Shown in pieces: positions 52,801-60,137 of a DNA stretch of 64,000 nucleotides. Each line of letters starts with the position of its first letter. Positions within the stretch are counted from its first letter, which is position 1. The translations under genes were made by a program, and so were the position numbers. Source of the DNA: Hyphomicrobiaceae bacterium. GTDB taxonomy: Bacteria; Pseudomonadota; Alphaproteobacteria; Rhizobiales; Hyphomicrobiaceae. The notes below the pieces were generated by a model. It worked only from the letters and a program-made list of their open reading frames with translations, was not told where the DNA came from and searched no databases. Location of the stretch: assembly GCA_022844275.1 (NCBI GenBank), contig JALHMB010000002.1, forward strand, positions 124,001-188,000, in the 5' to 3' direction.

Positions 52801-53315
52801 GCTGGTGAAGCCGCGCAACTTGCGCAGAGGCCGGTCACCTCGACCATGACGCGCGCCGTGCCGAAGCCCGCGCCGCGGGCCGCGCCGTCGATGGCATCGA
52901 AAGCCGCAGGGGCTGCGACCTCGGCAACCGTCGCGCAGCGTTCGCACGCGAGAACAATCTGGCGCGCCGCGTGCTTGCCGTGCGGTGCGTGACAGGCGAA
53001 GTAGGCGTTGCGGCTTTCGAGACGGTGCACGACGCCCATTTCGAGTAGCGCGTCGAGCGCTCGATAGACGGAGATCGGCGCCATGCGCGTGCGCTCCTTG
53101 CGCGCCAGCCGCTCAAGGATCTCGTAGGCGCCCAGGGCATGATGCGAAGCTGCGACCTCCTCGAGCACGCGACGGCGCAGCGGCGTCAGCTTGAGGCCCT
53201 TCGCCTCGAAGACGTCGGCCGCACGCTCCAGCGTTCCTTTCAGGCAGGGGCCATGGTCGTGGCCGGGCGCCGGAAAGGAGGCCGGGAGGGGCGAATTGGG
53301 CTGTGCGCGGCGCAT
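52797..53315 (-). CDS. zur: Zinc uptake regulator, Fur family
   Basis: A 172-residue Fur-family repressor. The winged helix spans LKLTPLRRRVLEEVAASHHA and ISVYRALDALLEMGVVHRLE. Zinc-site Cys pairs are Cys124/Cys127 (LACERCATV) and Cys164/Cys167 (LCASCAAS), with His in YFACHAPHGKH. The start at 53315 is chosen because a Zur-box-like GTTATATTATTC lies upstream and would be inside the gene with the longer start. It probably represses itself and the overlapping znuC gene under zinc repletion. Confidence 0.9.
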   Translation of the reverse strand: MRRAQPNSPLPASFPAPGHDHGPCLKGTLERAADVFEAKGLKLTPLRRRVLEEVAASHHALGAYEILERLARKERTRMAPISVYRALDALLEMGVVHRLESRNAYFACHAPHGKHAARQIVLACERCATVAEVAAPAAFDAIDGAARGAGFGTARVMVEVTGLCASCAASPA

Positions 53316-53351
53316 GCTATCGGTCTCGTGCGTGGTCAAACGGCTATCGGC

Positions 53352-53365
53352 GAATAATATAACAC
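53352..53365. promoter_or_regulatory. Putative Zur box upstream of zur-znuC
   Basis: On the minus strand GTGTTATATTATTC matches the left half and centre of the known GTTATANTATAAC Zur operator (GTTATATTAT), with a degenerate right half. It lies about 37-50 bases upstream of the zur start, fitting autoregulation. Confidence 0.5.
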
Positions 53366-53520
53366 TCATCGAGGCCGACCGCATCCCCGCACACCTAGGC
53401 CTCCCCGGCCTGATGGACGCCCGCGACACGCCATTGTGACAAGCGGGCCGATTGCTGCGCAGGGGGCGCCCGTGCTGAGGTGCCCCAGATCCGAGACTTG
53501 AGCCTGGCGGGAGCCCGTTC

Positions 53521-54015
53521 ATGAGCGACACCACTGGAAACCCCATCCATTCCGGCACGCGCATCGGGCATGTTCACCTGAAGGTGGCCGATATCGAGCG
53601 GGCGCTCGGCTTTTGGCGCGACGTGCTCGGTTTCGAGGTCACGCAGAGGCGTGACCAGGCCGTGTTCCTCTCGGCCGGTGGCTATCATCACCATATTGCC
53701 CTCAATACCTGGGAGAGCAAGGGTGGGGCGCCGCCCGCGCCCGGGACGACAGGCCTCTATCACGTGGCGATCCTCTACCCAGACCGCGCAGCACTTGCTG
53801 ATGCGCTGCGTCGCGTGCAGGCAGCCGGCATCAAGCTCGATGGCGCCAGCGATCATGGCGTGAGCGAGGCCCTGTATCTGCGCGACTTCGACGGCAACGG
53901 CGTCGAGCTTTACCGCGATAAGCCGAAGGCAGAGTGGCCGCGTACGGAGGCGGGTGCGCTCAATATGATCACCAAACGCCTCGATCTCGATGCGCTGCTC
54001 GCCGAGCCACATTAG
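53521..54015 (+). CDS. VOC-family dioxygenase/glyoxalase-like protein
   Basis: A 164-residue vicinal-oxygen-chelate protein. Two beta-alpha-beta-beta-beta modules begin at GHVHLKVADIERALGFWRDV and GLYHVAILYPDRAALADALR. Metal ligands are candidate His in IGHVHLK and GLYHVAI, and Glu in FDGNGVELYRDKP. The family contains catechol 2,3-dioxygenase-like and glyoxalase proteins; the substrate cannot be decided. GGGAG precedes the ATG. It heads a plus-strand group with the aldehyde dehydrogenase, 117 bases downstream. Confidence 0.87.
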   Translation: MSDTTGNPIHSGTRIGHVHLKVADIERALGFWRDVLGFEVTQRRDQAVFLSAGGYHHHIALNTWESKGGAPPAPGTTGLYHVAILYPDRAALADALRRVQAAGIKLDGASDHGVSEALYLRDFDGNGVELYRDKPKAEWPRTEAGALNMITKRLDLDALLAEPH

Positions 54016-54132
54016 AGCGAATCTGAGCTGCGTTGGCGGCCTTGCCGCGATCGTTTCAGGCGGATAGCTTGCGGCACGTTTGAATGAGCGCGCGGCGCCA
54101 TGACCGCCGTGCGCGAGCATCGGGAGAGAAAC

Positions 54133-55653
54133 ATGCAGGACAGGCCGACGACGCTGAAGCGTTACCAGACCTACATCGACGGCAAATGGACGGACGCCGC
54201 TTCGGGGAAGTTCTTCGAGACGAGCGATCCCTATACCGGCGAGCCTTGGGCGCTCGTTCCCGAGTGTGATGCGCGCGATGCGGAGCTTGCTTGCAACGCG
54301 GCGGCTCGTGCTTTCGAGAGTGGCCCGTGGCCGGCGACGACGGCGACGGCGCGCGGGCGCCTGCTGCGCAAAATGGGCGAGCTCATTGCCAAGCACGCCA
54401 AGCACCTTGCCGAGATCGAGGTGCGCGACAACGGCAAGCTCATCTCGGAGATGTACGCACAGACGCAGTACTTGCCGGAATGGTTCTATTACTATGGCGG
54501 TCTCGCGGACAAGATTACCGGCCAGACCATCCCCGTCGATAAGCCCGACCACTTCTGCTACACGCTCAAGGAGCCTGTCGGCCCGTGCGTGTTCATTACG
54601 CCGTGGAATTCGCCTCTCATGCTCGTCGGCTGGAAGCTTGCGCCGGCGCTGGCAGCGGGTTGCACCGTTGTCATCAAGCCAAGCGAGTTCACCTCGGCCT
54701 CGCTCCTCGAATTCATCAAGCTCGTCGTCGAGGAAGCCGGCGTGCCGCCCGGCGTCATCAATGTGGTGACGGGTTACGGTGCCGTTGTCGGCGAGCCGCT
54801 CGTCACGCATCCAAAGATCGCCAAGGTTGCCTTCACGGGCGGCACGGCGACCGGTGCGCGCGTGAATGAACTCGCCGCACGCAGCTTCAAGAAGGTGTCA
54901 CTTGAGCTCGGTGGCAAGTCGCCGAACATAATGTTCGACGACTGCATTCTCGATGATGCGGTGAACGGCGCGATCTCCGGCATCTTCGCGGCGACTGGCC
55001 AGACCTGCATTGCCGGCTCTCGCCTGCTCGTCCAGGAGAGCATCCACGACAAGTTTGTGGAGAAGCTCGTCGCGGTCGCGCAGACGGCGAAGCTCGGCAA
55101 TCCACAGCTCTTCGAGACCCAGGTCGGCCCGGTGACGACGCCGCCGCAGTATCAGAAGATCCTCGGCTACATCGATATTGCCAAGGGTGAAGGCGCCACG
55201 TGCGTGCTCGGCGGTGGGCCGGCGACGGCTGCCGAGGGTGGCGGCAAGTACTTCGTCAAGCCGACGATCTTCACAGGCGTGAACAACCAGATGCGCATTG
55301 CGCAGGAAGAGGTGTTCGGCCCGGTCCTCTCGGTGATCAAGTTCAAGGACGAGGCCGAGGCGATCCAGATCGCCAACGACATCGCCTATGGACTGGGCTC
55401 CGGTGTGTGGACGCAGTCCGTGCGGCGCGCGACCATGATGGCGCAGAAGATCAAGGCCGGCACGGTGTGGGTGAATACCTACCGCGCGGTGTCCTTTACG
55501 ATGCCGTTCGGCGGTTACAAGGCTTCAGGTCTCGGACGCGAGAACGGCGCCGAAGCCATCGAGGGTTACCTTCAGACGAAGAGCGTGTGGATCAACAACG
55601 CAGTCGGCGGCGGCGGCAACCCGTTCGTGATGAAGACCTCGCAGAACAGCTAG
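54133..55653 (+). CDS. Aldehyde dehydrogenase
   Basis: A 506-residue NAD(P)-dependent aldehyde dehydrogenase. The product starts MQDRPTTLKRYQTYIDGKWT. The catalytic Cys is Cys292 in GQTCIAGSR and the general base is Glu258 in VSLELGGKSPN. The NAD site includes FTGGTATG, and the FITPWNSPLMLVGWKLAPAL block is typical. It oxidises an aldehyde to the acid; the substrate is unknown, but nearby oxidoreductase genes make an alcohol-to-acid route plausible. GGGAGAGAAAC gives a good ribosome site at 54133. Confidence 0.95.
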   Translation: MQDRPTTLKRYQTYIDGKWTDAASGKFFETSDPYTGEPWALVPECDARDAELACNAAARAFESGPWPATTATARGRLLRKMGELIAKHAKHLAEIEVRDNGKLISEMYAQTQYLPEWFYYYGGLADKITGQTIPVDKPDHFCYTLKEPVGPCVFITPWNSPLMLVGWKLAPALAAGCTVVIKPSEFTSASLLEFIKLVVEEAGVPPGVINVVTGYGAVVGEPLVTHPKIAKVAFTGGTATGARVNELAARSFKKVSLELGGKSPNIMFDDCILDDAVNGAISGIFAATGQTCIAGSRLLVQESIHDKFVEKLVAVAQTAKLGNPQLFETQVGPVTTPPQYQKILGYIDIAKGEGATCVLGGGPATAAEGGGKYFVKPTIFTGVNNQMRIAQEEVFGPVLSVIKFKDEAEAIQIANDIAYGLGSGVWTQSVRRATMMAQKIKAGTVWVNTYRAVSFTMPFGGYKASGLGRENGAEAIEGYLQTKSVWINNAVGGGGNPFVMKTSQNS

Positions 55654-55733
55654 GTCCGACATCCTAAGTCAGATCGGGGGCGCGTGCGGCTCGATCCGCT
55701 CGCGCCTTCTCTATTTCCAGGTGCTTGGGCGGT

Positions 55734-56024
55734 TCAGACGCAGGCGCCGAGCCCGAAGTCATAGACCATGCAGACTTGGCCGGTCGGGAGACGGCATCGA
55801 TCACCGGTCCGGATGAAGCCCACGCAAGGCGGATAGTTGCCTCTGATGGGCTTGTAGACCTGCCGCGAGCCTCGTCGGGCATTTGGCTCCGGCGCTGGCG
55901 GCCGGTCGACGCCCATGGGATCGAGGCGCAGATAGCCGTTGAAGAGCGATTGGGCGCTGCCGGGCGCCGTGGAGCCGAATATGGCAACCGCCGCCAAGGT
56001 GCCGGCGAGGATGGATGTACGCAT
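55734..56024 (-). CDS. Small secreted protein, hypothetical
   Basis: A 96-residue protein with a signal peptide (MRTSILAGTLAAVAIFGSTA, cleavage near SAQ). The mature part is Pro/Arg-rich at first, then has four Cys in YPPCVGFIRTGDRC, TGQVCMVYD and GACV, likely two disulfides. GGAAGGGACCAGGTC is the ribosome site. No family is recognised. It lies on the minus strand behind a C-loop sRNA candidate whose terminator separates them, so it needs its own promoter or read-through. Confidence 0.72.
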   Translation of the reverse strand: MRTSILAGTLAAVAIFGSTAPGSAQSLFNGYLRLDPMGVDRPPAPEPNARRGSRQVYKPIRGNYPPCVGFIRTGDRCRLPTGQVCMVYDFGLGACV

Positions 56025-56119
56025 GACCTGGTCCCTTCCGTTCTGGAATGGACTTGGGGCCGACCGGCAGGATGTCAACCCGCACCGGTGCTCGCTATCC
56101 AAATGCTGTAGGGGGGCCG

Positions 56120-56211
56120 GAAAGAAAAAAGCCCGCGGTCGGGGGGAGACCGCGGGCTATCACGTGACGCCTCTATGGGGGGGATAGGTGGGACGGCGCC
56201 ACGATTTCAGT
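56120..56211 (-). ncRNA. Candidate sRNA with C-rich loops (56.1-56.2 kb)
   Basis: On the minus strand a CTAT/ATAG mini-hairpin presents a loop of seven C (56177-56183). About 15 bases on, a perfect GCCCGCGGTC/GACCGCGGGC stem has the loop TCCCCCC and ends in a T-rich tail. Upstream is TTGAAG-N18-CATATG, similar to the promoter of the sRNA near lsrB. Two C-rich loops could pair with Shine-Dalgarno sequences. No gene encloses the region. Confidence 0.5.
56131..56157 (-). terminator. Rho-independent terminator (minus strand)
   Basis: A perfect 10-bp stem (GCCCGCGGTC/GACCGCGGGC, 7-base loop) followed on the minus strand by TTTTTTCTTT. It ends a minus-strand transcript that starts to the right and would otherwise enter the 96-residue gene. 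Confidence 0.85.
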
Positions 56212-56604
56212 GTGTCCATATGCACTCATCTGAGGGAAAACTTCAAGGCCTGTCGGGAAAAATTGTTTACAAAGGATGAATTTTGGTGCAGCGCGATTAA
56301 CACTTATTGATTGTATCTTGCGACAACTGCAATCTTTGAGCGCAATGCCTCCGGGTGGACCCTTAGACGACGTCGGTACAACCCCTCGGATCTTTGCGAC
56401 TGCAACCTGAACCGAAGCCTTTACCTCGCATGGCTGCCATCCCGGTGGCGGCGAAGCGAGGCCTCGTTGAGCGGTGTTGAATTTTCCGCATTGCCTGGGT
56501 TCGTACGCGCGCTAAGAACTGCTTCTGCACTAAAAAGCAGGTCTGGAGCGGTTCTGGCCAATTCCTGGCGCGGCTCCGGCAAAACTCGGGCGGGGAGGCG
56601 GCAC
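56212..56604. other. AT-richer intergenic region
   Basis: 393 bases without a confident gene, between the sRNA candidate and the GMC oxidoreductase. Bases 56220-56350 are markedly AT-rich (for example TTGTTTACAAAGG) and could hold promoters in both directions. The upstream in-frame extension of the GMC gene is non-conserved in appearance. Nothing more can be supported. Confidence 0.4.
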
Positions 56605-58251
56605 ATGGGCGCGGAAGGCACCTACGACTACATCATCGTCGGTGCGGGCACGGCGGGCTGCCTGCTCGCCAACCGGCTTTCTGCCGATCGCAGCCAGCGC
56701 GTGCTGCTGCTCGAAGCTGGCGGCAGTGACAACTACCACTGGATCCACATTCCCGTCGGCTACCTCTACCTCATGGGTAACCCGCGCGCCGACTGGGGTT
56801 ATGCAACCGCAAAGGAACCAGGGCTCAACGGCCGCTCGCTCAACTACCCGCGCGGCAAAGTGCTCGGCGGCTGCTCCTCGATCAACGGCATGATCTACAT
56901 GCGTGGCCAGGCGCGCGACTATGACGGCTGGCGGCAGATGGGAAATGCCGGTTGGGGATGGGATGATGTGCTCCCTTATTTCCGCCAGCATGAGGATCAG
57001 TGGGCGCTGGAGCCGGACGCTTTCGAGGGGCTGCATGAGCGCGGCGGCGAGTGGCGCATAGAGCAGCCGCGCATCTCGTGGAAAATCCTGGACGCCTTCC
57101 GCGAAGCGGCGGCCGAAGCCGGCATCCCGAAGACCGATGACTTCAATCGCGGCAGCAACGAAGGCTGCGGCTATTTCCACGTCAACCAGCGCTCGGGCAT
57201 TCGCTGGAACACCGCGAAAGGCTTCCTGCGTCCGGCCAAGGGTCGGCCGAACCTGACGATTGCGACTCACGCGACGGTGCACCGCTTGGAGATGTCGGGA
57301 AAGTGCGTCACGGGCGTTGTCTTCGAGCAATACGGGGCCATGCGTCAGGCAACAGTGCGCCGCGAGGTCGTCATGGCTGCCGGTGCCATCGGCACGCCGC
57401 AGATCCTCCAGCTCTCGGGCATCGGTCCCGGTGCGCTGCTGCAGCAGCACGGCATTGCCGTTCGCCATGAGCTCAAGGGCGTCGGCGAGAATCTGCAGGA
57501 CCACCTGCAAATCCGCTGTGCTTACAAGGTGCAGGGCGTGAAGACGATGAACGAGCGCTACCAGAGCCTTATGCAGCGGGCGAGCTTCGCGCTCGAGTAC
57601 GCGCTCTTCCGGCGCGGTCCGATGACAATGGCGCCCTCGCAGCTCGGCGCCTTCACGCGCTCAGATCCTTCTCGCGAAACGCCGAATATCCAATATCACG
57701 TGCAGCCGCTGACACTGCCGAAGTTCGGCGAGCCGCTCGATCCCTTCCCCGCGTTCACCGCGAGCGTGTGCAATGTGCGGCCGACGAGCCGCGGGCACGT
57801 GCGCATCCTCTCGGCCGATCCGAAAGCGCATCCCGAGATCCGCCCGAACTACCTCGCGACTGAGGATGACCGGCGCGTTGCCGCCGACAGCGTACGCGTC
57901 ACGCGTCGCATCATCTCCATGCCGGCGCTCGCCAAGTACCGTCCCGAGGAATTCCGCCCCGGACCCGACATCCGGAGCGACGAGGATCTGGCGCGAGCAG
58001 CCGGCGAAATCTCGACCACCATCTTCCATCCGGTTTCGACATGCCGGATGGGCGTTGACGATCTTGCCGTTGTCTCCCCGCGCCTCAAGGCGCATGGTGT
58101 CGAGGGCCTGCGCATTGCCGATGCCTCGGTCATGCCGACCATTACATCCGGCAATACCAACTCACCGACACTGATGATCGCGGAGAAAGCAGCAGCCATG
58201 ATTGCCGAGGACTGGCAGGCGGCGGCCGCGCGCGAGCAGCCGGCGGCCTAG
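56605..58251 (+). CDS. GMC-family oxidoreductase (choline/alcohol dehydrogenase-like)
   Basis: A 548-residue FAD-dependent GMC enzyme. The start MGAEGTYDYIIVGAGTAGCL follows GGGGAGG; an upstream start at 56311 lacks support. FAD binding includes GKVLGGCSSINGMIYMRGQA. The catalytic region is near TIFHPVSTCRMGVDD, and NTNSPTLMIAEKAA is the C-terminal motif. It oxidises an alcohol, with electrons passing to an acceptor. A second GMC gene lies 1.9 kb away on the other strand; the pair flank a HAD dehalogenase and a dehydrogenase, forming a catabolic cluster. Confidence 0.93.
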   Translation: MGAEGTYDYIIVGAGTAGCLLANRLSADRSQRVLLLEAGGSDNYHWIHIPVGYLYLMGNPRADWGYATAKEPGLNGRSLNYPRGKVLGGCSSINGMIYMRGQARDYDGWRQMGNAGWGWDDVLPYFRQHEDQWALEPDAFEGLHERGGEWRIEQPRISWKILDAFREAAAEAGIPKTDDFNRGSNEGCGYFHVNQRSGIRWNTAKGFLRPAKGRPNLTIATHATVHRLEMSGKCVTGVVFEQYGAMRQATVRREVVMAAGAIGTPQILQLSGIGPGALLQQHGIAVRHELKGVGENLQDHLQIRCAYKVQGVKTMNERYQSLMQRASFALEYALFRRGPMTMAPSQLGAFTRSDPSRETPNIQYHVQPLTLPKFGEPLDPFPAFTASVCNVRPTSRGHVRILSADPKAHPEIRPNYLATEDDRRVAADSVRVTRRIISMPALAKYRPEEFRPGPDIRSDEDLARAAGEISTTIFHPVSTCRMGVDDLAVVSPRLKAHGVEGLRIADASVMPTITSGNTNSPTLMIAEKAAAMIAEDWQAAAAREQPAA

Positions 58252-58294
58252 ATCAATCGCAACGAGTTTTCTCTAGTTCGGGAGGAGTACAAAC

Positions 58295-59020
58295 ATGGCC
58301 GCAAAAGACCAGGTAAAGGCCCTCGTGTTCGACGTGTTCGGCACTGTGGTCGACTGGCGCGGAACAACCATCCGCGAATTGACCTCGTTCGGCAATGCGC
58401 GGGATATTAAGCGCGACTGGGACCAGTTCGCCGATGACTGGCGCGGTCTCTATCAGCCCGGCATGGAGGAAATCCGCTCGGGTCGCCGCGAGTTCACGAT
58501 CCTCGACACGCTCCACCGGGAGAGCCTCGAGAAGCTGCTCCAGAAGTACGAGATCAAGGGTCTGCACGAGCAGGACATCATGCATCTCGTCACGATCTGG
58601 CATCGTCTCCAGCCTTGGCCGGATGTCGTCGAGGGTCTGACGCGCCTCAAGAAGCGTTACATCATCGGGACGTGCTCGAACGCGAACATCGGGCTCGCCG
58701 TGCGCATGGCCAAGCACTCCGGCCTGCCATGGGACGTCATTGTCGGCGCCGAGGTCGCGCGCGCCTTCAAGCCGACACCTCAGGCCTATCTCGGCAGTGC
58801 CGCCGCGCTCAATCTCGAGCCCCACGAGGTCATGCTCGTCGCTGCCCACAACGGCGATCTAGCGGCGGCGGCCAAGACCGGTTTCCGGACGGCATTCGTC
58901 GCGCGGCCGAACGAGTACGGGCCGAAGAAGAAGGCGGACGTCGCCGATAACACCAACTGGGACATCTCGACGGACAGCTTCAACGGCGTCGCAGATGCCA
59001 TGGGGTGTCCACGGATCTGA
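58295..59020 (+). CDS. Haloacid dehalogenase-like hydrolase, type II
   Basis: A 241-residue HAD protein of the L-2-haloacid dehalogenase type. The nucleophile Asp13 is in VFDVFGTVVDWRG, the Ser/Asn block is IGTCSNANIGLAV, and the Lys is in RAFKPTPQAY, all in order with the HAD core. It may remove halogen from 2-haloacids or act as a phosphatase; type II proteins in GMC clusters could process acids made there. A repeat element begins immediately after its stop. Confidence 0.9.
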   Translation: MAAKDQVKALVFDVFGTVVDWRGTTIRELTSFGNARDIKRDWDQFADDWRGLYQPGMEEIRSGRREFTILDTLHRESLEKLLQKYEIKGLHEQDIMHLVTIWHRLQPWPDVVEGLTRLKKRYIIGTCSNANIGLAVRMAKHSGLPWDVIVGAEVARAFKPTPQAYLGSAAALNLEPHEVMLVAAHNGDLAAAAKTGFRTAFVARPNEYGPKKKADVADNTNWDISTDSFNGVADAMGCPRI

Positions 59021-59021
59021 G

Positions 59022-59174
59022 CAGTCGTTTCGCTACTCGCGCCTCTGGCGCGACGGGGCTTTCGCCCCTGGCCCCAACCGGGAGGGACACCCTCCCGGGC
59101 CCACCTGCCTTTATGAAATCCAGCGCTCGCGGCGAGCGCAACAGGTACCTTCTCCCCGTCCTAAACGGGGAGAA
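59022..59174 (-). repeat. Dispersed hairpin-rich element, copy B
   Basis: The 153-base minus-strand counterpart of copy A. It contains CCTTCTCCCCG and its complement, the GCGCTCGCCGCGAGCG palindrome, a perfect CCGGGAGGG-TGT-CCCTCCCGG stem-loop, GGGGC-GAAA-GCCCC with a GNRA loop, and GCGAAACGAC at the end. It begins two bases after the HAD gene stop and lies between convergent genes. Confidence 0.85.
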
Positions 59175-59337
59175 GGGATTCTGGCGGCGCTCGCGGCTCG
59201 CTCCAAACTCAAAAGACGGGGGTGCGGGGGTGTCCCCCGCGCGGGTGCAGGGCCTGCGGCCCTGCTCGCGCCAAAGGCGCGAAGCGCTACGCAGCCAATA
59301 TCGCGTCGCCACTTCCGTGGCGTGGGGCGAATAAGGC
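59175..59337. other. Intergenic region after repeat copy B
   Basis: About 163 bases between the repeat and the dehydrogenase stop. It continues with GC-rich hairpin-like segments (CCTGCGGCCCTGC, CTCGCGCCAAAGGCGCGAAG) that may be more remote parts of the element. No ORF is supported. Confidence 0.4.
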
Positions 59338-60126
59338 TCAAAACGTGCCGGCGTCGGTGGGCCAGCAATCCTGGGGCTCATAGCCGACGAGGTCGCGCGC
59401 GGGCCCGAGATCATAGCGCTCGCGGGCGAGCGGCCGGCTCGTGACATAGACGGGGGCGAACGGCGGCAGGCGATCGACCGCCGCGTCGACGGCGCAAACA
59501 AAAAAGCGGCCGGCATCGGAGGGGCTGAGATACACGTCCTGATCGTCGGGGTTGGCCGTCAGCTCGGCGACCTGGCCGGGATTGCGCGGACACCAACCGA
59601 GCCGCACTGCGATCACCTTCGTGCCGTAATGGGCGGCATAGACTTGGCCGAGTTGCTCGAGGAACACCTTGGTGCAGGCGTAGAGATAGCGGGGCGCGTA
59701 CGACACCTCTGCGCGGACCGGGATGTTGCCGGCCTTGCGGTGGCCGACGATCACCTGCCCGCTACTGGCGAGCACGAGTTTTTTCACGCCCGCCTTGCGT
59801 GCGGCCTCCATCACCCGATAGGCGCCGACGATGTTGTTCGGAACGAGCTCGTCTTCGAAGTTGTCGACGTCTCCTGGTGGGGCGGGGCGTGGATACACGG
59901 CATCATCCGGCGTTGCACCGAGATGCACGAGGCAGTCAGCGCCTGAAATTGCGGCTGAAAGTTTGTCCTGCTCGAGCAGCGACGCTACGAACACTTGCGC
60001 CGGCGGCAGGCCGGGTGACGGCCGGATGTCTAGGCCGACGACGGTGTGGCCACGCGCGGCGATGGCCGCGACAGCAGCTCGTCCGATTCGTCCGGCAGAG
60101 CCGGTCACGAGAACACGCTGGGCCAT
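59338..60126 (-). CDS. NAD-dependent epimerase/dehydratase-family oxidoreductase
   Basis: A 262-residue extended SDR-like enzyme. It begins AQRVLVTGSAGRIGRAAVAA with the Rossmann GxxGxxG motif, and the active-site YACTKVFLEQ is the YxxxK motif. VIAVRLGWCPRNPG resembles uronate/galacturonate-type dehydrogenases. It should act on a sugar-acid or similar hydroxy acid with NAD. The start at 60126 gives a complete Rossmann start; a longer frame to 60510 overlaps the GMC gene. It is the downstream gene of the GMC pair (11-base gap). Confidence 0.88.
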   Translation of the reverse strand: MAQRVLVTGSAGRIGRAAVAAIAARGHTVVGLDIRPSPGLPPAQVFVASLLEQDKLSAAISGADCLVHLGATPDDAVYPRPAPPGDVDNFEDELVPNNIVGAYRVMEAARKAGVKKLVLASSGQVIVGHRKAGNIPVRAEVSYAPRYLYACTKVFLEQLGQVYAAHYGTKVIAVRLGWCPRNPGQVAELTANPDDQDVYLSPSDAGRFFVCAVDAAVDRLPPFAPVYVTSRPLARERYDLGPARDLVGYEPQDCWPTDAGTF

Positions 60127-60137
60127 GTCTGCTCGCT

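Noticed and set aside
56177-56183. Run of seven G on the plus strand as a possible sequencing artefact or phase-variable tract
   Set aside because: It lies in no gene and, on the other strand, forms the loop of a plausible RNA hairpin; a single 7-base run is not strong evidence of phase variation.
56311-56604. N-terminal extension of the first GMC gene
   Set aside because: The added sequence is Arg/Ser-rich, unlike GMC proteins, which start close to the nucleotide-binding motif; GGGGAGG precedes 56605.
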